From contig NZ_RJVB01000010.1 in NCBI RefSeq assembly GCF_003751505.1, forward strand, positions 1-64,000: 64,000 nt of DNA, read 5' to 3'. The notes below the pieces were generated by a model. It saw nothing but the letters and a program-made list of their open reading frames with translations. It made no database searches and had not been told where the DNA came from. Origin of the DNA: Erwinia sp. JUb26 (GTDB lineage Bacteria > Pseudomonadota > Gammaproteobacteria > Enterobacterales > Enterobacteriaceae). Numbering within the stretch: position 1 is the first letter of the stretch; each line of letters opens with the position of its first letter. The position numbers were made by a program, and so were the translations under genes. This document shows positions 9,174 to 19,847 of the stretch, piece by piece.

Positions 9174-9488
9174 TCAGGGCTTCAGACCCGCATAGTACGC
9201 CGCTAAATCCTCGATATCTTCGTCACTGAGCCCGGCAACAAACGCCTTCATCACCTCCGCCTGCCCGCCACTGCGCGCACCACTTTTATAGGCATGTAGC
9301 GCCAGCCCGAGATACGCCTCATTCTGGCCGGCCAGATGAGGGTAGATTGGCGCAGAGGCTTTACCGTCTGCGCCGTGGCAGGCCATGCAGGCTGCGGACT
9401 TTTGCTGCCCGGCGCTGCTGTCGCCCGCCGCGATGACCGGCAGGCTGGTTAACAGAAAGATCGCGGCCGTCAGGCTTTTTTTCAACAT
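9174..9488 (-). CDS. Small periplasmic class I c-type cytochrome
   Basis: A 104-residue exported protein with a Sec signal peptide (KKSLTAAIFLLTSLPVIAA) and one heme-attachment motif CMACH. The C-terminal pattern (VMKAFVAGLSDEDIEDLAAYYAGL) is typical of cytochrome c553/c4-like folds, with a Met as likely axial ligand. I choose the ATG at 9488, which has AGGGAG 4 nt upstream. An ATG at 9506 overlapping the tilS stop as ATGA is possible but would precede the signal peptide with six extra residues. E. coli K-12 has no such gene beside tilS. The electron partner is unknown, and heme attachment would need a Ccm system elsewhere in the genome. Confidence 0.88.
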   Translation of the reverse strand: MLKKSLTAAIFLLTSLPVIAAGDSSAGQQKSAACMACHGADGKASAPIYPHLAGQNEAYLGLALHAYKSGARSGGQAEVMKAFVAGLSDEDIEDLAAYYAGLKP

Positions 9489-9502
9489 AGCACTCCCTGA
9501 AT

Positions 9503-10804
9503 TCATTGTTGCCAGCGTATCCGCCAGGCTGTTTCCATTGAAGATGGCGCGCCTTCACGGGTCACAAATACCCCCAGAGCGGCAATCAGCTGTTCGCCAT
9601 AAAACAGCAGTGGAATGCGTTCACGCTGCCAGGGCGGAATAGCGGCTTCCTGCCAGAGCTTTTTCAGCGGGCGGCTCCCCGCCCGGCCTACGATATGAAA
9701 CGTACCCCGCGCCTGAAAACGCACGCTGACCCTCTCCGACGCCAGTGGCTGACGCAGCAATACACCGTCATCATCCACCTTCAGCTGCCCCAGTTCACCC
9801 GGCAGCGGCAGCGGCAGCCAGGGTGACGCCCAGTCAAGCTGCGTATCAGCCAGCGGTTCTGATGGGGTCAGCCACCACAGGCGATCGCGGAAACGACGAA
9901 CCTCAGACGTCCCCAGCCGCAGGCACGGGGTGGCGTCCTCCCGGCTCAGCACCACCTCCTGCCACAGGCGCTCCAGCCCTTCCCGCGAAGGCATCGTACC
10001 GTTTTGCTGCGCAATCCAGCGCCGCAGCAGCGCCGCGCGGCGAACCGGGCTCATGCTCAGCAGCGGCGTAAAGCCCAGGCTGCCGTCGTCGGCGATCAGC
10101 GCATCCAGCGACTCGGCGAGCAGCTCATCCAGCAGCTGTTCCTGTTCGCCGCACAGCGCTGCACTGCGCGCAGCGGCGGCGGAAAAGTGCTGCCAGCGAT
10201 TGCTTAGCAGCGGCAGTACCTCTAAGCGCAGGAAGTTACGATCGTAACGCGGATCCTGGTTGCTCTCGTCTTCAATCCAGCTCAGTCGATAGCGTGCGGC
10301 CCACGCCTCCAGCTGCTGACGACTGAAATCCAGCAGCGGGCGCAGATGCGGATTGTCACCGCGCATCTGCACCGCCGACATGGCTGCCAGGCCCGCCGGG
10401 CCGCTGCCGCGCTTCAGCGCCAGCAGCAGGGTTTCACACTGATCGTCCCGGTGCTGTGCGGTCAGTAGCGTTTCCAACGGGTCGATGTGCTGTGCGATAG
10501 CCTGATAGCGGGCGTTTCTCGCCGCCGACTCAATGCCGCCATGACGTGCATCAACCGCCACTTTTACCACCTCCAGCGGCACCTGCCACTCCGCGCACAG
10601 GCGGCGGCAGTGCGCGACCCAACCGTCCGCCAGCGGGCTGAGTCCGTGATGGACATGCAACGCCCGCAGCCGCAGCGACGGCCACTGCTCGCGGAGCAGC
10701 ACCAGCTGATGAAGCAGCACGGTTGAGTCCAGTCCGCCGCTGTAGGCCAGCAGGACGGGCTGCTCTGTAGTGAGGGCGCGTTCAAGATGAGCAAGATCTG
10801 ACAT
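9503..10804 (-). CDS. tilS: tRNA(Ile)-lysidine synthetase
   Basis: ATP-dependent enzyme that converts C34 of the CAU-anticodon tRNA-Ile to lysidine, switching it from AUG to AUA decoding. The PP-loop SGGLDST is at residues 22-28; the substrate-recognition and C-terminal domains follow, 433 residues in total. The ATG at 10804 (MSDLAHLERAL) has AGGA upstream; a start at 10831 would add nine unconserved residues. The 3' end touches the cytochrome c gene. Confidence 0.95.
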   Translation of the reverse strand: MSDLAHLERALTTEQPVLLAYSGGLDSTVLLHQLVLLREQWPSLRLRALHVHHGLSPLADGWVAHCRRLCAEWQVPLEVVKVAVDARHGGIESAARNARYQAIAQHIDPLETLLTAQHRDDQCETLLLALKRGSGPAGLAAMSAVQMRGDNPHLRPLLDFSRQQLEAWAARYRLSWIEDESNQDPRYDRNFLRLEVLPLLSNRWQHFSAAAARSAALCGEQEQLLDELLAESLDALIADDGSLGFTPLLSMSPVRRAALLRRWIAQQNGTMPSREGLERLWQEVVLSREDATPCLRLGTSEVRRFRDRLWWLTPSEPLADTQLDWASPWLPLPLPGELGQLKVDDDGVLLRQPLASERVSVRFQARGTFHIVGRAGSRPLKKLWQEAAIPPWQRERIPLLFYGEQLIAALGVFVTREGAPSSMETAWRIRWQQ

Positions 10805-10823
10805 GGAAATCCTGAAGAAAACA

Positions 10824-10842
10824 CCCGGCACGGTACGCCGGG
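10824..10842 (-). terminator. Hairpin after gloA2
   Basis: CCCGGC (10824-10829) pairs with GCCGGG (10837-10842). On the minus strand it is followed by GTGTTTTC, a weak U-tract, 17 bp after the gloA2 stop and just before tilS. Confidence 0.4.
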
Positions 10843-10858
10843 TTTAGAGGATCCTATT

Positions 10859-11254
10859 TTAAGCCTGATACAGCTCCAGGGGCAAACCGTCAGGATCGCT
10901 GAAGAAAGTAAAACGCTTGCCGGTCAGCGGGTCGACGCGAATATCCTCACAGGTCACGCCGCGTTCGCTCAGATACTGCGTGGCGGCATCAATGTCGTCC
11001 ACGCTGAACGCCAGATGGCGCAGACCGCAGGCTTCCGGGCGCGAAGGCCGCGACGGCGGATCGGGGAACGAAAACAGCTCAATCACATAACTGCCGTTCA
11101 GTGCCAGATCGCCCTTCCAGGAATCCCGCGCTTCACGATACACCTCTGCGGTCAGCGTGAAGCCCAGAATATCGCAGTAAAACGCCCGGCTGAGCGGATA
11201 GTCGCGCGCGATAATCGCAATATGATGCACCTGCTTTAACTGTAAACCGGACAT
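10859..11254 (-). CDS. gloA2: VOC-family glyoxalase-like protein GloA2 (YaeR)
   Basis: Vicinal-oxygen-chelate fold protein related to glyoxalase I; a metal-dependent role is assumed for the family, but the substrate is not established. The 131-residue protein opens MSGLQLKQVHHIAIIARDY and keeps the blocks FYCDILGFTL, SWKGDLALNG and RHLAFSVDD. The ATG at 11254 has GGTGG upstream and matches the family length. The position between ldcC and tilS is the E. coli arrangement. Confidence 0.92.
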   Translation of the reverse strand: MSGLQLKQVHHIAIIARDYPLSRAFYCDILGFTLTAEVYREARDSWKGDLALNGSYVIELFSFPDPPSRPSRPEACGLRHLAFSVDDIDAATQYLSERGVTCEDIRVDPLTGKRFTFFSDPDGLPLELYQA

Positions 11255-11337
11255 GCTGCCACCTGAATCAATACTGTTTAGCCGTACCTTACGCAGCGAC
11301 GGGCCTGACCGCAACGGGTCAGATTCCGTAAAGCGGC

Positions 11338-13488
11338 CTAAACCGCCACATTATCTTTCAGCACGCGCACCCGATACTGTCCGTCCTCGGTGAGGGTGGC
11401 TCCATGTATATCGGTTTCGAAGCCGGGATAACGCTCCCCTACCGAACACAGCATCAGCAGAAAATCGAGCACCGCGCGGCTTTCAGCGGTGATCATCTCA
11501 CCCGGCATTACCACCGGCACGCCCGGCGGATACGGCAGGATCATATTGGCCGAAATACGCCCCACCAGCTCGCTGATATCCACGGTTTCCACATTGCCCT
11601 TCACCTGCTGCTGGAACATCTGGTGCGGGGTAAGCTTCATCTCCGGGAGAACCGCGAACGCCTGCAGCATCAGACGCGGTAAATCATGCTGGCAAATCAG
11701 CGAGTGGATCCCCTTTGCCAGATCCTGAATACGCATATTGCGATAAAAATCAGGATCCTCCGCGTACAGATCCGGCAGCATATTCTTGACCCGCAGGTTA
11801 AGATCGTAAGCCCGTTTGAATTCCGTCAGCCCGCGCAGCACGCTCATTGCCTTGGTTTTATCAATGCCGATGCTGAACAGGAACAGCAGATTGTAAGGCC
11901 CGGTTTTCTCCACGACGATGCCGCGCTGATCGAGGAATTTCGCTACCAGCGCCGCCGGGATCCCCTCCTCCGCCATCTCGCCAAGCTCGCTCATTCCGGG
12001 AGTGAGGATCGTCACCTTGATCGGATCGAGGTACATATGATCCGCATCCGCATCGCGAAAACCGTGCCAGTCCTCCTCACCCGGCTGGATCGGCCAGCAT
12101 TCCGGTTCATCGATACCTTCCGGCTGCCAGATATCAAAGAACCAGCCGTCGGACTCCTCGCGCAGGCGCTGTATCTCGCGGCGGAAATGCAAAGCGCGTT
12201 CAACGGAACGATTAATCAACCGCTTGCCGGGATTACCGCGCAGCATGGCCGCCGCCGTTTCAATGGAGGCGACGATCGAATAGTTAGGCGACGTGGTGGT
12301 GTGCATCATATAGACCTCATTAAAGGTCTGTTCGTCGTAGTCTCCCTTAATGTGGATCAGCGACGCCTGCGAGAACGCGGCCAGCAGCTTGTGGGTTGAC
12401 TGTGTTTCATAGATCACTTTCCCCGCCGTGCGCTCACCGCTCATGCCGCTCAGCCCGCTGTAAATGGGGTGGAAATTGGTATACGGCACCCAGGCGGAGT
12501 CAAAGTGAATGGAGGGAACGTCCAGCGTCTCTTTAATATACTGCGTGTTGTACAGCAGCCCGTCGTAGGTCGAGTTAGTGATCACCGCATGAACCGGCCA
12601 GCTGGCGCGCGGCGTCAGGGCCACCTTTTGTTCAATGCTCTCTCTGGTGAACTCCCGCTTGGGAATGCCACCGAGGATCCCCAGCGCGTTGCGCGTCGGC
12701 TTCAGCCAGAGCGGGATAACGTCGCTCATCATCAGCAGATGGGTCAGTGACTTATGGCAGTTGCGGTCAACCAGCACGGTGCTTCCGGCAGGTGCTGCAT
12801 ACATCCCGACGATTTTGTTTGAGGTCGAAGTGCCGTTGGTGACCATGTAGCTCTGCTCGGCACCAAAGGTGCGGGCAACATACTCTTCGGCTTCAAGATG
12901 CGGGCCGGTATGGTCGAGCAGCGATCCCAGCTCGGTCACCGAGATGGAAATATCCGCTTTGAGGGTGTTGGCACCAAAGAAATCGTAAAACAGACAACCC
13001 ACCGGGCTTTTCTGGAAGGCCGTTCCGGCCATGTGTCCGGGGGTGCAGAAAGTGTACTTGCCCTCTTTCACGTAGGTGAACAGCGCGCGGGTCAGCGGCG
13101 GGGTGATGTTTTCCAGGTATTCATCGGTGTACTGCCGTATCCGCTGGGCAATGTCTTCCGCCGCGTTGAGGGCATACTCGAAGAACCAGATCGCCATACG
13201 CATCTCGTTGATGCTGACGTCCATCGTCGAATGGGTGTTGATAAAGGCGTACAGCGGCAGGTACTCGTTCAGCTGATTGATTTCGCTGCACAGCTCGAAG
13301 CTGTGCTCGTCCCAGTCAAAAATCACGCCGCTAATTCGCGGATTGTGCTCAATCAGCTTCAGCAAGTCCGCAGCGTCGTGCGGGTAGATGGTCTGGAAGC
13401 CCTGTAATTTCAGCGCGGCATCCAGCTGTCGGATCGGTTCATCTTTATAAAAAACGTTGTGCGGTTCTACGATCGCGATAATGTTCAA
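11338..13488 (-). CDS. ldcC: Constitutive lysine decarboxylase LdcC
   Basis: PLP-dependent decarboxylase converting lysine to cadaverine and CO2 in the cytoplasm. It has an N-terminal response-regulator-like wing domain (about residues 1-130), the PLP core with the STHK motif carrying the Schiff-base lysine near residue 367, and a C-terminal domain. I place the start at a TTG (13488): AGGAGG lies 5 nt upstream and the product (716 residues, NIIAIVEPHNVFYKDEP) aligns from its first residue with E. coli LdcC. The upstream in-frame ATG at 13527 has no ribosome binding site. The location next to accA identifies it as LdcC rather than the acid-induced CadA. Confidence 0.93.
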   Translation of the reverse strand: MNIIAIVEPHNVFYKDEPIRQLDAALKLQGFQTIYPHDAADLLKLIEHNPRISGVIFDWDEHSFELCSEINQLNEYLPLYAFINTHSTMDVSINEMRMAIWFFEYALNAAEDIAQRIRQYTDEYLENITPPLTRALFTYVKEGKYTFCTPGHMAGTAFQKSPVGCLFYDFFGANTLKADISISVTELGSLLDHTGPHLEAEEYVARTFGAEQSYMVTNGTSTSNKIVGMYAAPAGSTVLVDRNCHKSLTHLLMMSDVIPLWLKPTRNALGILGGIPKREFTRESIEQKVALTPRASWPVHAVITNSTYDGLLYNTQYIKETLDVPSIHFDSAWVPYTNFHPIYSGLSGMSGERTAGKVIYETQSTHKLLAAFSQASLIHIKGDYDEQTFNEVYMMHTTTSPNYSIVASIETAAAMLRGNPGKRLINRSVERALHFRREIQRLREESDGWFFDIWQPEGIDEPECWPIQPGEEDWHGFRDADADHMYLDPIKVTILTPGMSELGEMAEEGIPAALVAKFLDQRGIVVEKTGPYNLLFLFSIGIDKTKAMSVLRGLTEFKRAYDLNLRVKNMLPDLYAEDPDFYRNMRIQDLAKGIHSLICQHDLPRLMLQAFAVLPEMKLTPHQMFQQQVKGNVETVDISELVGRISANMILPYPPGVPVVMPGEMITAESRAVLDFLLMLCSVGERYPGFETDIHGATLTEDGQYRVRVLKDNVAV

Positions 13489-13544
13489 GGTGGCCTCCTG
13501 GTCACAATACTCCAGGGGATTAAGCATAGCGGATTGAAAATAAA

Positions 13545-13569
13545 AAGGGCCAGACATTGTCTGGCCCTT
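13545..13569 (-). terminator. accA terminator
   Basis: AAGGGCCAGACA (13545-13556) and TGTCTGGCCCTT (13558-13569) form a near-perfect stem, followed on the minus strand by TTTTATTTT. It closes the long accA-side gene series and lies just upstream of the ldcC start region. Confidence 0.85.
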
Positions 13570-13593
13570 CTGAGTGCTTAGAGCGTGATGTTA

Positions 13594-14553
13594 TCAGGCG
13601 TAGCCGTAGTTCATCAGGCGCTGATAGCGACGATCCAGCAGTTCCTCTTTGCTGAGCGCATCAAGTTCGCCGAGATCGGCAAGCAGCTGCGCTTTCAGAG
13701 AAGCGGCAATCGCCAGCGGGTTGCGGTGTGCGCCACCCAGCGGTTCCGGGATCACGCTGTCGATCAGGTTCAGCTCTTTCAGACGCGGGGCAATAATCCC
13801 CATCGCTTCCGCAGCCAGCGGCGCTTTGTCGGCGCTTTTCCACAGAATCGACGCACAGCCTTCCGGTGAAATCACCGAATAGGTGCTGTACTGCAGCATG
13901 TTCACTTTATCGCCCACGCCGATAGCCAGTGCTCCGCCTGAGCCACCTTCACCAATCACCGTACAGATGACCGGCACGGTCAGGCCAGACATCTCACGCA
14001 GGTTACGGGCGATGGCTTCAGACTGACCGCGCTCTTCCGCACCCACGCCAGGATAAGCGCCAGGGGTGTCGATAAAGGTGACGATAGGCATATTAAAACG
14101 CTCGGCCATCTCCATCAGACGCAGCGCTTTACGGTAACCTTCCGGTGCCGGCATGCCGAAGTTACGGCGAATTTTCTCTTTGGTTTCGCGCCCTTTCTGA
14201 TGACCAATGATCATCACCGGACGGCCTTCCAGACGAGCGATACCACCAACAATGGCTTTATCATCGGCATAGGCACGGTCGCCCGCCAGCTCATCAAAAT
14301 CGGTGAAAACGTTACGAACATAATCCAGCGTATAAGGACGCAGCGGATGGCGCGCAAGCTGCGCGATCTGCCATGCACCTAAATCGGAGAAGATTTTACG
14401 CGTCAGTTCTACGCTTTTATCGCGCAGACGCTGAACTTCTTCATCCAGATTAATATCCAGTTTTTCATCCTGACGGCCAACCGATTTCAGTGAATCGATT
14501 TTCGCTTCAAGTTCTGCGATTGGCTGTTCAAAATCCAGGTAATTAAGACTCAT
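13594..14553 (-). CDS. accA: Acetyl-CoA carboxylase carboxyltransferase subunit alpha
   Basis: The alpha chain pairs with AccD to transfer the carboxyl group from biotin to acetyl-CoA, giving malonyl-CoA for fatty-acid synthesis. It is 319 residues, as in E. coli, with crotonase-fold segments including [19 protein letters not shown] and [15 protein letters not shown]. It follows dnaE by 12 bp and ends the minus-strand series at a strong terminator. Confidence 0.97.
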   Translation of the reverse strand: MSLNYLDFEQPIAELEAKIDSLKSVGRQDEKLDINLDEEVQRLRDKSVELTRKIFSDLGAWQIAQLARHPLRPYTLDYVRNVFTDFDELAGDRAYADDKAIVGGIARLEGRPVMIIGHQKGRETKEKIRRNFGMPAPEGYRKALRLMEMAERFNMPIVTFIDTPGAYPGVGAEERGQSEAIARNLREMSGLTVPVICTVIGEGGSGGALAIGVGDKVNMLQYSTYSVISPEGCASILWKSADKAPLAAEAMGIIAPRLKELNLIDSVIPEPLGGAHRNPLAIAASLKAQLLADLGELDALSKEELLDRRYQRLMNYGYA

Positions 14554-14565
14554 AATAATCCTGTT

Positions 14566-17500
14566 TTAGTCAAACTCCAGTTCCACCTGCTCCGATCCTA
14601 TCAACGACCGCAGATCGTTTAACAAACGATCGCTGGGCGACACGCGCCAGGTTGCGCCAAAGCGCAACTTCGCCCGCGCATCCTCTCTCTGATAGTAGAG
14701 ATGTACCGGAATTGTCCCCGAACGATGGGGTTCCAGGGATTGACGGAGACGGTTCAAAAGCTGGTCATCAATTTGCCTGTCCGTCAGCGATATAGCAAGC
14801 CCACGCGCATATTTTTCGCGTGCTTCGTCGATATCCATCATATCTCGGGCCATCATTTTAAGCCCGCCGTTGAAGTCATCAAAGCTGACCTGCCCGCTGA
14901 CGATCAGGATACGGTCTTTTTCCAGCATATGCTGGAATTTATCTAGCGCATCTGTAAATAACATCACTTCCAGACGACCCGAACGGTCGTCAAGTGTACA
15001 GATACCAATCCGGTTACCGCGTTTTGTTACCATTACGCGGGCCGCCACCACCAGACCGGCCGCAGTGGTCATTTTGCCACGGTCGGTCGGGTGCATGTCT
15101 TTCAGGCGCAGTCCACCGACATAGCGCTCAATTTCTTTTAAATACTGGTTGATCGGGTGACCGGTTAAGTAAAGCCCTAAAGTTTCTCTTTCGCCATCCA
15201 GCTGGATCTGTTCTGGCCACGGCGTGACGTCAGAATAGGACTTCTCTACCTGTTCTGGGGCTTCCGCCAGCACGCCAAACATATCCGCCTGGCCAATCGC
15301 TTCCGCTTTGGCGTGCTGATCGGCGGCCTTCAGCGCATCGGGCAGTGCACTCATCAACGCCGCGCGATGTGGCCCAAGGCGGTCGAACGCGCCGGACATA
15401 ATCAGTTTTTCCAGCACCCGCTTGTTCAGCTTTTTGGTGTCGGTACGGGCGCAGAGGTCAAACAGCTCGCGGAAGTATCCGCCTTCGTTACGCGCTTCAA
15501 GAATCGCTTCGATCGGGCCTTCGCCCACGCCTTTAATCGCCCCGATGCCGTAAACGATTTCGCCATCGCCATTAACATGGAACTGATACAGCCCGGAGTT
15601 AATATCCGGCGGCAGTACCTTCAGGCCCATACGCCAGCATTCATCGACCAGGCCAACGACCTTCTCGGTGTTGTCCATATCGGCGGTCATTACCGCGGCC
15701 ATAAACTCGGCCGGATAGTGCGCCTTCAGCCACAGAGTCTGATAGGAGACCAGCGCATAGGCCGCGGAGTGCGATTTGTTAAAGCCGTACCCGGCGAATT
15801 TCTCCACCAGGTCAAAGATCTTAATCGCCAGTTCGCCGTCAACGCCGCGTGATTTCGCGCCGTCTTCAAAGCCGCCGCGCTGCTTGGCCATTTCGACCGG
15901 GTTCTTTTTACCCATTGCGCGACGCAGCATGTCCGCGCCGCCCAGGCTGTATCCCGCCAGTACCTGGGCAATCTGCATCACCTGTTCCTGATAGAGGATG
16001 ATACCGTAGGTCGGTTCCAGCACCGGCTTCAGCGACTCGTGCTGCCACTCAATATCCGGGTACGAGATCGCTTCACGTCCGTGCTTACGGTCAATAAAGT
16101 TATCAACCATGCCGGACTGCAACGGACCCGGGCGGAACAGCGCCACTAGGGCGATCATATCTTCGAAGCAGTCGGGCTTCAGGCGCTTGATCAGATCCTT
16201 CATACCGCGTGATTCCAGCTGGAAGACCGCGGTGGTTTCCGAGCGCTGCAGCATGTCGAAGCTTTTCTGGTCTTCAAGCGGGATGGCCGCGATGTCTATC
16301 GGCTCCAGTCCCTCTTTTTCACGCCGGGCGTTGATCATCCCCAGCGCCCAGTCGATGATCGTCAGGGTTCGCAGGCCGAGGAAGTCGAATTTGACCAGCC
16401 CCGCGTACTCCACGTCATTCTTATCATACTGAGTAACGGGATGATTGCCGTTTTCATCGCAATAGAGCGGCGCAAAGTCGGTAATTTTGGTGGGCGCAAT
16501 AACGACGCCCCCGGCGTGCTTACCGGCGTTACGCGTGACGCCTTCAAGCTTGCGCGCCATATCAATCAGCGCTTTAACCTCTTCATCCGCCTCGTAGATT
16601 TCCGGCAGCTGAGGTTCTGCGGCAAAGGCTTTTTCCAGCGTCATGCCGGGATCGGGCGGCACCAGTTTGGAGATACGATCGACGAAACCGTACGGATGCC
16701 CGAGCACGCGCCCCACATCGCGGATAACCGCTTTCGCCGCCATCGTACCAAAGGTAATGATCTGCGATACCGCTTCACGCCCGTACATCTCGGCCACGTG
16801 ATCGATGACCAGGTCGCGTTTCTCCATACAGAAGTCAACGTCGAAGTCGGGCATCGAAACGCGTTCCGGGTTGAGGAAGCGTTCGAATAGCAGGTCAAAC
16901 TCCAGCGGATCGAGGTCGGTAATCTTCAGCGCATAGGCGACCAGTGAACCGGCACCGGAACCGCGGCCCGGCCCCACCGGCACGTCGTTATCCTTCGACC
17001 ACTGGATGAACTCCATCACGATAAGGAAGTAGCCCGGGAAGCCCATCTGGTTGATAACGTTGAGTTCAATCTCCAGACGATCGTCATATTCCGGGCGGCG
17101 TTCAATGCGTTGCTGCTCGTCGGGGAACAGGAATTCCAGACGCTCTTCCAGCCCCTCTTTCGATTTCATTACCAGGAAATCTTCGGTGCTCATTTCACCG
17201 GTCGGGAACTGCGGCAGGAAGTACTCGCCGAGGCGAATGGTTACGTTACAGCGGCGGGCAATTTCCACGCTGTTTTCCAGCGCTTCCGGGATGTCCGAGA
17301 ACAGCTCGCACATCTCCTCTTCCGTTCGCATATACTGCTGCGGACTGTAGTTTTTAGGACGTTTGGGATCGTCGAGGGTAAAGCCATCGTGGATCGCGAC
17401 GCGGATCTCATGGGCATCAAAGTCATCTTCCTGCAGGAAGCAGACTTCATTCGTTGCCACCACCGGAATCCCTTCAGCAATCGCCAGATCGACCGCCGCG

Positions 17501-18048
17501 TGCAGATAGCTTTCTTCATCCGGTCGACCGGTGCGGATCAGTTCCAGATAGTAGCGATCGGGAAAATGGGTCTGGTAAAAACTCAGGCACTCGGCCACGC
17601 CGGTGGGGTTACCGCGCAGCAGCATCTGGCCAACGTCGCCGCGTCGCCCGCCTGAGAGCAGGATAATGCCCTGCTGATGTTCCATCAGCCAGTCGCGGTC
17701 GATGGTCGGGCCCGCAGGGCCATAGCCGCGCTGGTAGGCGCGGGAAATCAACAGGGTAAGGTTTTGATAGCCTTCATTGTCTGCGGCAAGGACGGTCAGC
17801 TGGCTGAGCTCATCGCCCATCAGCGGACTGGCAACGTTAAAGTCTGCGCCAATAATCGGCTTCATGCCCTGGCCGTGCGCGGTCCCGTAAAATTTGACCA
17901 GCCCGCACAGGTTGGTGAAATCGGTGATGCCAATCGCCGGCATGCCCATCTTCGCCGCATTTTTCACCAACGGGCCCGTCTTCGCCAGTCCATCGATCAT
18001 GGAGTAGTCGCTGTGAACGCGTAAATGAATAAAACGAGGTTCGGCCAT
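14566..18048 (-). CDS. dnaE: DNA polymerase III subunit alpha
   Basis: Catalytic subunit of the replicative polymerase, 1160 residues as in E. coli. The N-terminal PHP domain (about residues 1-270), the catalytic aspartates in PDFDVDF near residues 399-405, and the internal beta-clamp binding motif QADMF near residue 920 are visible. The OB-fold and tau-binding region form the C-terminus. It lies between rnhB and accA, linking DNA replication with lipid genes in one transcription unit. Confidence 0.98.
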   Translation of the reverse strand: MAEPRFIHLRVHSDYSMIDGLAKTGPLVKNAAKMGMPAIGITDFTNLCGLVKFYGTAHGQGMKPIIGADFNVASPLMGDELSQLTVLAADNEGYQNLTLLISRAYQRGYGPAGPTIDRDWLMEHQQGIILLSGGRRGDVGQMLLRGNPTGVAECLSFYQTHFPDRYYLELIRTGRPDEESYLHAAVDLAIAEGIPVVATNEVCFLQEDDFDAHEIRVAIHDGFTLDDPKRPKNYSPQQYMRTEEEMCELFSDIPEALENSVEIARRCNVTIRLGEYFLPQFPTGEMSTEDFLVMKSKEGLEERLEFLFPDEQQRIERRPEYDDRLEIELNVINQMGFPGYFLIVMEFIQWSKDNDVPVGPGRGSGAGSLVAYALKITDLDPLEFDLLFERFLNPERVSMPDFDVDFCMEKRDLVIDHVAEMYGREAVSQIITFGTMAAKAVIRDVGRVLGHPYGFVDRISKLVPPDPGMTLEKAFAAEPQLPEIYEADEEVKALIDMARKLEGVTRNAGKHAGGVVIAPTKITDFAPLYCDENGNHPVTQYDKNDVEYAGLVKFDFLGLRTLTIIDWALGMINARREKEGLEPIDIAAIPLEDQKSFDMLQRSETTAVFQLESRGMKDLIKRLKPDCFEDMIALVALFRPGPLQSGMVDNFIDRKHGREAISYPDIEWQHESLKPVLEPTYGIILYQEQVMQIAQVLAGYSLGGADMLRRAMGKKNPVEMAKQRGGFEDGAKSRGVDGELAIKIFDLVEKFAGYGFNKSHSAAYALVSYQTLWLKAHYPAEFMAAVMTADMDNTEKVVGLVDECWRMGLKVLPPDINSGLYQFHVNGDGEIVYGIGAIKGVGEGPIEAILEARNEGGYFRELFDLCARTDTKKLNKRVLEKLIMSGAFDRLGPHRAALMSALPDALKAADQHAKAEAIGQADMFGVLAEAPEQVEKSYSDVTPWPEQIQLDGERETLGLYLTGHPINQYLKEIERYVGGLRLKDMHPTDRGKMTTAAGLVVAARVMVTKRGNRIGICTLDDRSGRLEVMLFTDALDKFQHMLEKDRILIVSGQVSFDDFNGGLKMMARDMMDIDEAREKYARGLAISLTDRQIDDQLLNRLRQSLEPHRSGTIPVHLYYQREDARAKLRFGATWRVSPSDRLLNDLRSLIGSEQVELEFD

Positions 18049-18078
18049 CTGGGATTCCGTTAAAACTGAGGGAGAAGA

Positions 18079-18702
18079 TTACAGCGAACGGGAGCGCGTC
18101 GCGGCAATTTCGGCGTCCAGTAGCGCATTGCGCACCGGGGCAAAACTGCGGCGATGATGCGGCGTTACACCGTGCTGGGTCAGTTTTTCCATATGCAAGG
18201 CGGTTGGATAGCCTTTGTGCTGGGCAAAACCGTATTCAGGATACAGCAAATCCAGCTCGGCCATTTCACGGTCGCGCGTGACCTTGGCGATAATGGAGGC
18301 CGCACTGATTTCACGCACCAGGCTATCCCCTTTGACTACGGCCTGACTGGGCATCGCCAGCGCCGGGCAGCGGTTGCCATCGATCAGCACGAAGTCAGGC
18401 GTGATGTGCAGACCGGCCACAGCGCGCTGCATCGCCAGCATAGTGGCGTGCAGAATGTTAATCTGGTCGATCTCTTCCGGCTCAGCCCGCCCCAGGCTCC
18501 AGCTCAGCGCTTTTTCAACGATTTCATCGTACAGCGCCAGTCGCCGCTTTTCCGACAGCTTTTTCGAATCGGCCAGGCCCTGGATCGGGTTCGCAGGATC
18601 GAGGATCACCGCGGCGGTCACCACGGCGCCGACCAGCGGGCCACGGCCCACTTCATCAACGCCGGCAATTAGCGCCGCGTTGGGATAAATAAAATCACTC
18701 AT
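18079..18702 (-). CDS. rnhB: Ribonuclease HII
   Basis: Cleaves RNA in RNA:DNA hybrids and removes single ribonucleotides from DNA. The 207-residue protein has the catalytic signature [13 protein letters not shown] and the block [14 protein letters not shown] choose the ATG at 18702, which overlaps the lpxB stop as ATGA; a GTG two codons upstream is also possible. It is translationally coupled to lpxB. Confidence 0.96.
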   Translation of the reverse strand: MSDFIYPNAALIAGVDEVGRGPLVGAVVTAAVILDPANPIQGLADSKKLSEKRRLALYDEIVEKALSWSLGRAEPEEIDQINILHATMLAMQRAVAGLHITPDFVLIDGNRCPALAMPSQAVVKGDSLVREISAASIIAKVTRDREMAELDLLYPEYGFAQHKGYPTALHMEKLTQHGVTPHHRRSFAPVRNALLDAEIAATRSRSL

Positions 18703-19844
18703 GGACACAGCTCCAGTACGGCGGCCGCAGCCTGTTCATCCGCATTCCAGCGGATTTGATGATGCAGTTCGGCAAAGGTCGCCAGTAGCCGTTGACGGTC
18801 TTCGCCGTTAAACAGCAGTGGCTCCAGCGCTGCGGCCAGTTTCTGCGGTTCACACTCGTCCTGCAACAGCTCTTGCACCAGTTCACGCCCGGCCAGCAGG
18901 TTAGGCAGTGAAACATAGTCGGTTTTCACCAGACGTTTCGCCAGCCAGAAGGTGAACGGCTTCATGCGATAGCCCACGACCATCGGGCATTTCGCCAGCA
19001 TACACTCCAGCGCGGCGGTGCCGGAAGCCAGCAGTGCGGCATCGCTGGCCACCATCGCGGTACGGCCTTTACCATCCAGCAAATGCATGGTCAGATCCGG
19101 GGCCACGTCAGCTTTAATCTTTTCAAACTGCTCGCGGCGCCGCGGGTTGACCAGCGGGACAACCACTTCCAGCTGCGGATACTTTTGGCGCAGCAGCATG
19201 GCGGTGCGCAGAAAATCAGCGCTGAGCATTTCGACTTCGGCATTACGGCTGCCCGGCAGAAGAGCCAGGCAAAGCGCATCGGGCGCAATGCCCAGCTCCT
19301 GCCGCGCGGCCAGCTTATCGGGCTCAATGGGCATCGCGTCGGCCATGGTATGGCCAATAAAGCGGCAGGGAACGTTAAAGCGGTCGTAAAAGGCTTTTTC
19401 AAACGGCAGGAAGGCCAGCACCAGATCGGTTGCCCGGCCTATTTTGAATACCCGCTTTTGACGCCACGCCCAGACTGACGGGCTGACGTAATGGATCGTT
19501 CGGATACCGCGCTGCTTCAGCCGCTCTTCCAGCGTGATATTAAAATCGGGCGCATCGATACCGACAAAGACATCAGGCTTCAGCTCGGTAAACCGGGCGG
19601 TCAAATCCCGCCGGATATGCAGGATGCGTCGCAGCCGTCCGAGTACCTCAACGATACCCATCACGGCTAACTCTTCCATCTCATACCACGCTTCGCAGCC
19701 TTCGGCCTGCATCAGCGGGCCCGCTACGCCAACGAAACGGGCGTCAGGATGCTTTTCCTTCAGCGCACGGATCAGACCGGCACCAAGAATATCGCCGGAG
19801 GTTTCTCCGGCGACAAGGGCAATCGTTAAGGGATGCTTAGGCAT
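18699..19844 (-). CDS. lpxB: Lipid-A-disaccharide synthase
   Basis: Peripheral inner-membrane GT19 glycosyltransferase joining UDP-diacylglucosamine and lipid X to make the lipid A disaccharide backbone. The 381-residue protein keeps the N-terminal [16 protein letters not shown] segment and the nucleotide-binding block [12 protein letters not shown]. It starts 3 bp after lpxA and overlaps rnhB, so lipid A steps 1 and 5 are adjacent here. Confidence 0.97.
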   Translation of the reverse strand: MPKHPLTIALVAGETSGDILGAGLIRALKEKHPDARFVGVAGPLMQAEGCEAWYEMEELAVMGIVEVLGRLRRILHIRRDLTARFTELKPDVFVGIDAPDFNITLEERLKQRGIRTIHYVSPSVWAWRQKRVFKIGRATDLVLAFLPFEKAFYDRFNVPCRFIGHTMADAMPIEPDKLAARQELGIAPDALCLALLPGSRNAEVEMLSADFLRTAMLLRQKYPQLEVVVPLVNPRRREQFEKIKADVAPDLTMHLLDGKGRTAMVASDAALLASGTAALECMLAKCPMVVGYRMKPFTFWLAKRLVKTDYVSLPNLLAGRELVQELLQDECEPQKLAAALEPLLFNGEDRQRLLATFAELHHQIRWNADEQAAAAVLELCP

Positions 19845-19847
19845 GAG

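Noticed and set aside
11686-12399. A 237-codon plus-strand frame opposite ldcC
   Set aside because: Antisense to a well-conserved enzyme and without protein-like features.
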